Notes under the pieces: model-generated
Told to the model about the DNA's origin: nothing
Database searches by the model: none
What the model saw: the letters and a program-made list of their open reading frames with translations, nothing else
Shown here: positions 23,856 through 33,468 of the stretch, one piece after another
Numbering within the stretch: the stretch's first letter is position 1
Layout: each line of letters opens with the position of its first letter
Translations under genes and position numbers: made by a program
Assembly (NCBI GenBank): GCA_033977485.1
Contig: CM066988.1
Coordinates: forward strand, 140,313,359-140,377,358
Source of the DNA: Hydrangea macrophylla
Lineage: Eukaryota > Streptophyta > Magnoliopsida > Cornales > Hydrangeaceae
Length of the DNA: 64,000 nt
Direction: 5' to 3'

Positions 23856-26800
23856 AAATGCGGGATGAGATGCATGCCTGAGAGCCTGAACCTCTACCAA
23901 ATGGGTAATAGCGTTTCCCATCAGCCTCAAAGTGGCACATATTCTCAACTACAGCTACACATGGTACCTGAACAGAAAATGTAGAACGCAAATATTCAAA
24001 TGTATAGAAAGAAGGATAGATCTGCATTTTTTTTTTCTTATACCGCTGAGCATATACTTTTGCATTTGTGAGCACAATCATTGTTGTCAGATCATTAATG
24101 GAATTAAGCATCAGCTTGTCAAAATAATGAATCGTAAGATTCACTTTTCTTCAAAATAAATAGAAATATATATATGTAGATATTGTATACACAGAAAAAC
24201 ATATGTCAATGCTTAAAATGAACAAAATAACGTTCAAAATATTGGAAGTTTTCATCTAAAAAACTTAAAAAGTTTAATATTACAAATTGTAAATGGCATT
24301 GAATTATGAATCATATCGGGTTATATGAAAATTGAATCGGCTCGTATGAATCGAAACGTGAATCAACCAATCCTAACAAGCATGATCATGATACGTCACT
24401 TTTAATCATTGGGAGAAGGAAAACATACGTTCCTCTAATTTCAAATGATATAGCATTATCACTAAGTAAATCTTTCCGAATTGAAAGTGGATATGTTTGT
24501 AACTCAGAAACACACACCTTCAGTTTTGAAAACATGCGAACTCCTTTTGCAACATCGATGAATGCGAGCTTTTGAGGGGTGGTGACAATAACAGCAGCAG
24601 TTAATGGGACTACCTGAAAGTTAGATGCATCCAAGTCAAGACTCATAAACGTGTAAATAACGTTAACAAAGTGGAAGGAAGGACTATGTTACCAAGAAAT
24701 GAAAATTTTATACATATAAATATTGTATATATAGAAATGCAGAAGAATGAGGAAACTAAAAGCAGCACCTGGCATAAGGTGAGTTGAATATCACCAGTTC
24801 CAGGGGGCATGTCAATAACAAGGTAGTCCAGCTCGCCCCTACATTGTAGAAAAAAATCAGGAATGAACATTTTTGAGGAGTTTTCACACAAAATATTTTA
24901 TTAGTATAAAACTACTCAAAATTTGCTGATAGAATATTCAATACACTAACAGTTTTTTTTTTTTTTTAGCAAATATGACATGTTAGACAGGACAAGATTC
25001 AGCAGGATGAACTTTAAAACAGAGAGACTTTTTAACTGACTTTGAAGGATTTGTTTGGTTATGGTTAAGGGGAGGGAAAAAAAAAACAAAAGGAAAGCAC
25101 TTTTCCTAGTATGGTTACCAGGGAAAAAAATTATTTGAAAAACAAAAGAATTATTTTTATTTTACATTACGATTTCCTTTTCCATTTTGTTCTAAAATAT
25201 TCAACTATATTTGAGAATTTTTTACTCTCTTTATTATTTGAGTATAGGAGAATAACATTAAGGATTTTGGTTTCCCTTTTATTTTCCATCACTAAATCTG
25301 CACACCGAACAAAAGCATAAAAGCAAAGGCTAAATTACACTTTAGTACCCTGTAGTTTGTACGAAGTTTCACTTTGCGCCCTCTAGTTTCAATTGCAACA
25401 CTTAGATCCCTCTAGTTTTGAATTGTTTCAATGTAGGCCCTGCCTCTAACTCCGTTAGTGCAACTTAACGGAGCACTCATGTGCCTTGAAAACTCAGGGC
25501 CCAAATGAAACTTCTCCGAAACTCTATGGCCCAAAGTGAAAATTTGCCTAAACTCCAGGGCCCAAAGTGAAACATCACCCAAACTATGGGGTACCAAAAT
25601 GTGAGTATTTCATCAAGTTGCGCTAACGGAGTTAGAGGCAGGGCCTACATTGAAACCAATTCAAAACACAGGGACCAAAGTGTTATGATTGAAACTAGAG
25701 GGCCCAAAGTAAAACTTCGTCCAAACTACAGGGAGTAAAATGTAATTTAGCCCAAAGCAAATAGCTGGGAAATATGCTTGAAGAATTAGAGATTCTTTAA
25801 CTTTAATCATATGGATGCACACATCTATAAAGAATGAATTTGAGCAGTGCTAGAACAAGGAGAGGAGGAAAAGGAAGAAGTTAACTTCTATGGAGCTTCC
25901 TAGCCAAAAAAAAACTTCTGTGGAGCTTATGCTTTGAATAAATTCACCAAAAAGCAAACAAATCTGAAATGCTTTCTTGCGGGGATATAATTTAAATAAG
26001 ATGCATACCGTACCACTCAGTGGTAGTCAGTAGCTGATTGATGACTCCTGAAACCATCGGGCCCCTCATTATGGCACGACCTTGTCCAGCAAATCCAAAA
26101 GACACCAACTTGACTCCCAAGTATTCGGTCGGAATAATGGTTCTCTTCTCTGGGTTCTAAAAAAAGTGGTCACAATGGGCGAAATTCACTACGATTAAGG
26201 CTCTGTTTGGTTCATAGATTTAGTGAGGGAAAAGAAAATAACACTTTTCTTTGTTTGGTTTATAAGGGAGACTGTGAAGGAAATAGGGTGAAAAATAAAT
26301 TAAAACTTTTAAGCTCTGGGAGGCTTTGTTTATTTCATGGATTTCGTGAGGGTTAGAACTAGTTTTCCATCCAATTTTCTTTTCCCCTCTCTTTTCCATC
26401 ACCAAAGCCATGAACCAAGCAAAGCCTAAGTAAAATACTAGGGGAAAGAGTTTCATTCTGTGTTGTTTTCCATCTCTAAATCCGCAAACCAAACAGAGCC
26501 TTAGGTGTATTTCAATTCAAAAACTCTGAATATTATACCATTTCAAGTATCCGGTTTTCAGGGGAGACCATAGTTGGCAAACTAGGACCATAAACATCTG
26601 CATCAAAGATACCAACTCTAGCACCCATACCGGCCAAAGTGTACGCCAAATTCACAGCTACTGTTGATTTTCCCACACCTCCCTGCAGTTAAAGTAGTTA
26701 TGATACGAAATTAAGATCATACTTCAACAAGCGACACTCTATGAAGCACCGACACTTCAAAAATTGAAGTGTACTAGTGTCAGACACATGTCAGACGCGG

Positions 26801-29800
26801 ACACGCGCCCGACAGGCGGCAGACACGTGTCCGACAGGTCAAAAGTGTGTCCAACTTTGTGTAATTGAGTTTTAACCCCCAGACACGTCCCCGACACGCA
26901 AGGGACACGCACACACACTCACGGGACACACAAGGGACACGCACGAGACAACTATTTTTTTTTTTAAATCCTAACTATATTTGTATAATTGAGTTTTAAC
27001 CTCCAGACACGTCCCCGACACGCAAGGGACACGCACGGACACTCACGGGACACTCAGTCTGGGGGGTTTCTGCTTTTGCCTTGGGCTTTATTTTTTGATT
27101 TGGTTTGCTTTTCCTTTGTTTAATTAATTGGTGTTTCACTGTTTCTTTTTCTTTGAAAGTGATAACTGATAGTAACTAGTAAATAAGTAATTAATTTTAT
27201 AATTTCAGTGTTTAATTGAATAAAATTTAGGTACAATTTTTTTAAAATATAATAGTGCCTAGTGGGTATTTTTTAAATTTGATAATTGATATTGTGTAGG
27301 TATGAGTTCTCATTAATTTTAATTGGTGTTGCTTTCTATTCATAATAGGAGATTAGTTTTATTGGTTATTTATTCAAATTTTATGCATTTTTTTTTTAAA
27401 TCTAACAGTGCCAAGAACTAGACTAGTGGGTATTTTAAATTTGTAAGTAAAAAAAGGGCAGCCCAGTGCACAAGGCTCTCGCCATTGCGGGGTCTGGAGA
27501 GGGTGAGATGTACGCAACCTTACCCCTGCAAGCAGAGAGGCTGTTTCAAGATTTGAACCCGTGCTTGTAATGCTATGCTTGTAAGTACATAGCATTAAAA
27601 TATATTTTTAAAAAATATTTAAAAATAAACGTATCCCTAGCGTGTCGTGTCCTTGTTTTTTAGAATTTGACGTGTCGGCGTGGCGGTGTCGTATCGTGTC
27701 GCGTGTCACGTGTCCGTGTCCGTGCTTCCTAGGCGACACTGGACATGGCACCTAAACTGGTAATTGGGATATAAAAAATATGAGTTCATGGCACATACTG
27801 AATAAATATTTCGTATAAGATAATTTTGCGTGGTAAACTTTTTAAGTTATTGATCATAAAAGTTGTTTATCCCAATCAAATAAATAACTTTATTTTCGTG
27901 TTTGGAAATGCATATAGTATGATCAGGTTCGGTCCCACTCTCATTTTCCATATGGTTTTTTTTTTCCTTATGAACACTAGCATCATGTTAATTTGACAAA
28001 AAACCTGTTTTCAGAGTGATTTTAGTTCGGACGTGGAATCCAATGCAAAAGGACATTTTCCAAACACTTGAACACATAGAACCGGTTCTGAGCCTTCCCC
28101 AAACAGCTCCTTAATATTCTTGTCTTCCAAATTCTCATCATAGTTCAAGCTACGTTACTGACTCATGAAAGCTGTTCAATGAAGAAGTGCCCCACATGTT
28201 ATATGCATTGTTGTCAAAGAGTAAATCTTATCAAATCCTGAACAGTGAGATTCACTGTTTTCAGATATAACAAATAACTACATACATGTATCTACTGTGC
28301 CAGTATAAAAACACATGTACAGAGCCTTAATATTGCGTGAAACTTGTGTTAAATTACTATTTTATCCATTTTAAGCAACTAGAAACTTTTACCTTGCAAC
28401 TTGATACTGCAATAATATTTGATATTGTCTGGAGTCCCATCGGAAGTTGACCGGCAAAAACAGGTCGTGCTGGCTGTGCTGACATTGTCACACCGACTTT
28501 TTTAACCCAAGGAAGTTCTGCCACCACTTCGTTTGCCTTCTGCTCAAACTGCCAAGACAATTATAATTTGTACACATGAAATCATGATCACATTAAAGTG
28601 AGTGGAAGAAGAAAAAAATCATCCAAGATTTAAAAACAGAAGGCTAGCTCAGTCATTGCTAATTGAATAGTTCTTCTGAATACTAAAGTTTTCACCAATC
28701 ACTGTGAGGAAAAACGATTCGCACTAATGAGTACTTGAGTAGTGACAACAAAAGAGTGGTACAAAAATTTTCTTGGGCTCCGTTTGGTTGGTAAATTTAG
28801 AAAAAGGAAAATTATTTGTCTAGTGTCTTCCCCCATCCTTAACCAAATAATAGATAGAATTTTCAATATATAATAGGATCTCAAGAAAGGAGGAACCAAA
28901 TTGACTCACCAAATTCAAAATTTTCCATTTTCTTTTCACGCTAACTTCTTTTCCTCACTATTTTCCTTATTAACCAAATAAAGATGAGAGTTTTTCCTCA
29001 GTGTCTTCTTTCCATATCCCTCCCTAAATCCATGAACTAAACAAAGCCTTATAGTCACACAAGAATTTCTCCTTACTGAAAGAAAAAAAGAAGAAAAGAA
29101 GAAAAAAGAAAACAAATACATCAGTTTGATCAAACAATAGTGGTTGTATCATTTACCATGTCCTTGATTGGACATGCTGGTGTAGTGAGCTCTAACCGAA
29201 ACGAGACCTGAGATACAAAGTTAGAATGTTGAATAAGGAAACAAAACTTTACATATAGGCCATGGAACTTATCACATCCATGTTCTAATTGACCTCTCCC
29301 AAAGCTTCATCAATATGCAGATCCTTCACAAACCCACATGAGACAATGTCTGTTCCAAAGTCCGGATCGATAATTTGGGACAATGCTTTTAGTACTTCAC
29401 TCTCAGCTGCTCCAGTTGATACTGTAGAAACACCAGCTAAAAAAAATGAAGCATGTTAGAAAAAAATTAGCTTGAAAATGTAATCAACGTAACACTTGCA
29501 TCGTTCAAATAAAAAAAGAAAAAGAAAAAAAAAAGAAGAAGAAGAAGAAGAAGAAGAGGAAGAATAGGGGCAGAAGGACAATTTTTTATTATACCAATGG
29601 CTGCATAGAACAAAATAACATGATTACCATGATTCTAACATGTAAATATTAGAAAAAACCACGAATGATCTAAAGAAACAAAACAGAGGAAGAAACAGGA
29701 AGGAAAATGTAGAATCCGCTTTAGAAAAGCTACATAGATGCAACAATTATCTGGATTCTAAGTCGACGGTTTGGACATTTGCAATTCTCCACTTCAGTGC

Positions 29801-31137
29801 TTGGTTTTTATGCTGGTATAGGAAATACTGTTCTGTGCACAATGTATAGTACCATAGTGGACTATAAATTACAACAAGAAACCAATACAAACAAGCATCG
29901 GCAGAATGAATTTTTTTTTTTTCTTTTCTTTTTTTTGAAAAGTACAACAGTTTGCTCAGTGCAGTCAAGATAACAGAATTGACAAGGAAAATTTTCCAAC
30001 AAACAATTCTATCTATAATCTCACTAATCACAAAACTTGGAAATTTCTTTTTCGAAAACTGAGATATTCCCCCAAAAATTCTATCGCATAATTCAACACC
30101 AGGCTCATCATGAATTTTAAAAATTAATTCCTTGAGTTTCAGAGAACGATTGGTCTCTTCCCACCAATATTGAGGAATTTGATTTTCTTTCTTAATTTGA
30201 AAAGAACTAGTATGAGATATCTACACGTTGTTCTAATTTCTTTTTGTCCATTCTTTTCCTTTTCCAGAAACCTGTGCTACTATCATTTTAGTGTTTCAAA
30301 CTCCAATTGGAGAATAGAAAATATTTTATCATTAAGTTCATATCTCTTCTTGTTTCTCTTTATTTTCACGACAAATCAGAACGAAATTGACAAACTTAGC
30401 TTACTGTACTATAACAATCTCTATTCTATACTTATACACGGACAAGAACATTAAACTTCTCCGCCCAAGAACATTAAACTTCTCCACCCTAACTCACTGA
30501 ATACGTAGAATCATACAACTGTGTTCGCTAATTAACTTAGGTGTGCTATAGTGTGTTCGAAAGTTGACACTCAACCGCCCGTGGTCGTGTGTTAAGTGAA
30601 AATCCTAATGGTGTTAACTTTTAACCTGAAATTACAGATATGCCCTTCATTTCAATCACAACTACAGGGGATTTAAGTATCAACTTTTGAACTATAAGTC
30701 TACAAGGAATAAAGTGAAAATAGATTGAACCACATGGGTAAAATGAAATTAATCCGCTAGTTTTGACAGAAAATTTTAACGGTGTCATTCCGGTCACCAC
30801 AAGTGTCAACTTTTTGAAGCACATGGGATGAAAGGTAGGTAAGTAACTCCATTAATTTTCTAGGTTTTCATGGAGGAAGTAGGAGTTACCTTCAACAGAA
30901 GCAGCTTTAGCTAAAATGGAGCTCAAAATTGACCGGTTATGTGAAGTCCTTGTAGGCCTCACATGTCTTTGAGACTGAATTGAACTATTAATACTGGAGA
31001 AAATCAATGATTTCTCAGGTCCTGCAACAAAGATATCACCTTTCAGTCCCCACCCCCAAAAATAAAAATTAAAAATTTTTTTGTGGAGTCTTCAATGTAG
31101 AGAACAACAGAAATAACCATAATTGCATACTATATAT

Positions 31138-31172
<35 letters not shown>

Positions 31173-31304
31173 ATAGATACTTATCTATTTGGATGAAAAT
31201 TAAGTAAGGCTTCCCAAAAAAAAAAAAAAAAAACCTTCTCTGCACTGTAGTTTTGCGTCTTGAAATGTGAGATATGCCGAAGATGGAGCGTTAAGAAGTT
31301 GCAT
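20780..31304 (-). CDS. HCF101: HCF101, chloroplast P-loop iron-sulfur carrier (16 exons, 531 aa)
   Basis: Mrp/NBP35-family scaffold that delivers [4Fe-4S] clusters in plastids, chiefly for photosystem I (known from Arabidopsis). Coding exons, high to low: 31304-31235, 31021-30890, 29436-29294, 29207-29157, 28548-28393, 26682-26539, 26156-26014, 24838-24769, 24613-24518, 23967-23878, 23612-23559, 23445-23322, 22659-22535, 22144-22022, 21375-21307, 20785-20780; total 1596 nt, all in frame. Residues 1 to ~65 suit a plastid transit peptide. A DUF59/MIP18-like domain covers ~78-155 and the ATPase ~175-425, with Walker A CKGGVGKST (183-191), FDADVYGPS and DMPPGTGD (289-296). A C-terminal DUF971 covers ~435-525. 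Cys127, Cys346 and Cys418 match, one residue offset, cysteines I recall as functionally important in Arabidopsis. The start at 31304 is set by the exon 1/2 phase; the ATG at 31408 would be out of frame. Intron 10 has a GC donor. An alternative end without the last intron stops at 21250 (549 aa). Confidence 0.96.
22814..23094. mobile_element. Tourist-like MITE in HCF101 intron 12
   Basis: Ends GGATCTGTTTTGTTTG and CAAACGGAGCC are near inverted repeats. TAA flanks both sides (22811-22813 and 23095-23097), fitting the 3-bp duplication of PIF/Harbinger elements. The family recurs at 26199, 28776 and 55342. Confidence 0.75.
23613..23877 (-). other. HCF101 intron 10, GC-AG type
   Basis: Exon 10 must end with ...GSGSQ (codon CAG ending at 23878), followed by GCATGC. 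Exon 11 begins GTTGTCCAG after ATATGCAG. This junction alone keeps frame and matches the family sequence ('[13 protein letters not shown]'). No GT donor lies nearby in a usable phase. About 20 bases into the intron, on the coding strand, comes a ~95-bp CT-rich tract. Confidence 0.8.
23757..23852. repeat. Interrupted (GA)n microsatellite in HCF101 intron 10
   Basis: Nearly pure GA for about 95 bp with GGGA and ACAG interruptions; on the coding strand it is a polypyrimidine run. Confidence 0.95.
25040..25311. mobile_element. Degenerate copy of the Tourist-like MITE family in HCF101 intron 7
   Basis: The left side GGATTTGTTTGGTTATGG and the right side CACTAAATCTGCACACCGAAC echo the ends of the copies at 22814 and 26199, but the last bases are diverged. 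Confidence 0.5.
25328..25752. mobile_element. Mutator-like MITE, 425 bp, in HCF101 intron 7
   Basis: Ends are GGCTAAATTACACTTTAG and the reverse complement of AAAATGTAATTTAGCC. The 9-bp flanks AAAAGCAAA and CAAAGCAAA differ at one position, fitting a Mutator-like duplication. The arms continue inward with paired TAGTTT(G/C) segments. Confidence 0.75.
26199..26500. mobile_element. Tourist-like MITE in HCF101 intron 6
   Basis: Ends GGCTCTGTTTGGTTCATAG and CGCAAACCAAACAGAGCC are inverted repeats. The flanks are TAA (left) and TTA (right). Confidence 0.8.
26739..27732. mobile_element. hAT-like element, 994 bp, in HCF101 intron 5
   Basis: Ends CTATGAAGCACCGACAC and (minus strand) CTAGGAAGCACGGACAC are inverted. 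An exact 8-bp duplication, GCGACACT, lies at 26731-26738 and 27733-27740. Subterminal GTGTCCGACA-type repeats occur at both ends. There is no transposase. A SINE is nested at 27450-27578. Relatives lie at 39130, 49718 and 60270. Confidence 0.85.
27450..27578 (-). mobile_element. tRNA-derived SINE nested in the hAT-like element
   Basis: The minus strand reads from CACGGGTTCAAATCTTG (box B-like GGTTCAAAT) through AACAGCCTCT and GTAAGGTTGCGTACA to GTGCACTGGGCTGCCC and a T-rich tail. These are hallmark segments of common plant SINEs (TS/Au-like, from memory). The 9-bp TTGTAAGTA at 27441-27449 and 27579-27587 is an exact target duplication. The 5' part with box A looks truncated. Confidence 0.85.
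28776..29048. mobile_element. Tourist-like MITE in HCF101 intron 4
   Basis: Ends GGCTCCGTTTGGTTGG and AACTAAACAAAGCC are inverted repeats; TTA follows on the right. Same family as the copies at 22814 and 26199. Confidence 0.7.
31140..31168. repeat. (GT)n microsatellite in HCF101 intron 1
   Basis: About 14 GT units. Confidence 0.95.
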
Positions 31305-31306
31305 TT

Positions 31307-31340
<34 letters not shown>

Positions 31341-31420
31341 CCTGGAAATGGAAGGTGATTGGAGAGACTGGAAAACACTACACTATAATCAGAGTTTGTG
31401 AACCTCATGTTTTTGGTGCC
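31235..31420 (-). promoter_or_regulatory. HCF101 leader region with CT tract and upstream ATG
   Basis: Just before the start codon, at 31311-31337, lies a (CT)n tract on the coding strand. A further ATG at 31408 opens an out-of-frame reading frame that overlaps the HCF101 start. If transcription begins above 31408 this would be an overlapping upstream ORF. The transcription start is not visible from sequence alone. Confidence 0.5.
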
Positions 31421-31835
31421 ACGTCAGATTATCACTTTGAAAATCTGATCTCCTTACCCAGAACGACGACGTTTGTGGCCTTGTTTGTGCAGTAATTTGC
31501 TCTATTTTGTTTTTTGGGTATACAAATTACAAAGTATCTATATTTAAGGTTTCTTTAGTTTATTCCAAAGTGTGTAAGGTGAAATACTACAAAGGTGACC
31601 GATGAAATGCAACAAGGAGGTATGGTAAAGTTGCGGTTTATTGTTTGACTTTTTTATTTTATTTTTTTTAAGAGTGAAATCTCTTTTATTAGAGTATATC
31701 ATAAATACAAAAACTGAAAACAAAAATCCTATATTACCTCCTTTGTTTTAATTTTTTTTAAGCACCGGTGCAAAGGGATGAATTAAACCATCCTAAAAAT
31801 AAAAGTCATTTTTTTAGAACATTTTTGCATGAGAC
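31421..31835. other. Upstream region of HCF101
   Basis: This is probable promoter sequence for the minus-strand HCF101 gene. No confident core element was identified. Confidence 0.4.
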
Positions 31836-31838
31836 TAT

Positions 31839-32120
31839 GGGTATGTTTGATAACCTAATTAAGTGATGAAAATGAAAAGATTCAGCACTTATTCTTTTTC
31901 AGTGCGTTTGATAACATACTACTTAATTGAAAAAGCAGCCAAAAAATCACTGAAAACTTTAAGTGAAAATTTTCTACTGAAAATAATCACTGAATGCATT
32001 CTATTTCAATAGTTGAAGCACTGTTTTCAGTATTACAAATTCAATCACTTAAAATTTTCAGTACTTAAAATTCAGCACTTAATTTTCAGCACTTAATTTT
32101 CAGTTTTATCAAACGCACCC
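31839..32120. mobile_element. MITE with GGGTATGTTTGATAA ends, 282 bp
   Basis: The ends GGGTATGTTTGATAA and TTATCAAACGCACCC are inverted, and TAT flanks both sides (31836-31838 and 32121-32123). It is the same family as 19486-19747. It lies about 0.5 kb upstream of HCF101. Confidence 0.8.
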
Positions 32121-32363
32121 TATGTGTAAATATTAGAAATCTCGATAAACAATTAATATCTCCACATTAGGAAAAATACTTCAAAGTATATTTTACAAGT
32201 TACAAGAAATGAATGGTCAAAATATGTACACCATGTAATGTGCACGTATGTGCCACTTATGTTCCACGTAAATGAACTTGCATATGTTAACCAAATATAT
32301 CACAAAACAGTCCAAAATTTACTTATACAAGTATAACCACAGTATTTTTCCTTTCCATAAAAT

Positions 32364-32874
32364 CAGGGGCGGAGGCTTAGAAGGGCCAGTGGGGGCACGT
32401 GCCCCCACTCACTTTTTGGCAATTAAAATTTTACCCTATATGTGTTATAAGTTTTACATTTAGGCCCCCCTCAACTTATGTTTAGGCCCCCTCTCAACTT
32501 ATGTTTAAGTCTCTCCAAGGGGTCTAAGGCCCAATTTAATGTCATCAACTATATGTATATTGATATACAGGTATATACAACTCAAAGGAAATGCGCCTAA
32601 AATTTTTAAAAATTACACTTTTAGTGTGATAATTTTATGCATTTTAGAAATAGACCCCTTAAAACTTTGAAAGACACTACACAATATTTACGTATCACCG
32701 AATAGACTTATATTATAAGCATATCCCCAAAAAATCACAATTATAGACAAGTAGACCCTAAAAAAATTATCAATTATGTATAAATAGATCCAAAAAAAAA
32801 AATTTCAGAGGCGCTGCCCTCGAACCCCTGCATAGCCTAGGCCCCCCTGGCCAAAATTCCTGGCTCCGCCCCTG
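32364..32874. mobile_element. hAT-type element, 511 bp, with CAGGGGCGGAG ends
   Basis: Ends CAGGGGCGGAGGC and GGCTCCGCCCCTG are inverted. An exact 8-bp duplication, CATAAAAT, lies at 32356-32363 and 32875-32882. There is no coding capacity. It is in the HCF101/VRN5 intergenic region. Confidence 0.9.
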
Positions 32875-32911
32875 CATAAAATGCTATTGTTCCTTTCAAT
32901 ACAAGCACCGC

Positions 32912-33068
32912 CAAGGAAGTGGTCAAACGGTAAAAGACCCTAGCAAGGTAAGTACCAGTTCTCGAGTTCGGGTTCCCCTCCATTTCGGGTGTGTGGGATG
33001 TGTTCATGGTGGGTGAACCGTTAAAATTCCCACAACAAAAAACAACAAAACAACAAAAAAAAAAAAAA
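32912..33068 (+). mobile_element. tRNA-derived SINE-like element
   Basis: A box A-like segment in TGGTCAAACGGTAAAAG and a box B-like GAGTTCGGGTTCC, about 35 bp apart, are followed by a GGTGTGTGGGATGTG body. It ends with an AACAACAAAA-type A-rich tail. It is not a functional tRNA. A short possible duplication, AAGGAA, flanks it weakly. Confidence 0.6.
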
Positions 33069-33468
33069 GGAAAAACACAAACCTATTCCACTAAATCATA
33101 TACTGAGCATCAGGAGGAGAAGTAATTGAAACTGTGAAACATCATACCCCTTTTCATAAGTCATTGAAGCTAATAGCAATAGTTTCTCAAATGTACTCTG
33201 TGTGACTAAATTAACTACATTGCTTCAAAGGTAAAAACTGAAATGTTTTTAAGAGATAATAAATTACTTCTATAAAGTTAATCCACCTGACTGGCTCTCC
33301 CAAGAAACTAACGCACCCAAATCTTTAAACGCCCGAGAGAGTTGCCCAAAATTCAAATTGAATAACTTTTTGCCTGTGACTAAGAAGAATGCATGCCTGT
33401 ACAAAGAATCTGCTAAACAATCAGCACTAGGCAAAGATATACATATATGTATGTATTCAATGCCGTAG

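Noticed and set aside
23664..23984. Arg/Glu repeat protein
   Set aside because: It is the translation of the (GA)n tract in HCF101 intron 10.
31181..31408. ATG at 31408 as the HCF101 start
   Set aside because: Its frame does not join exon 2 in phase. The ATG at 31304 gives one extra base at the exon end, exactly as exon 2 needs.
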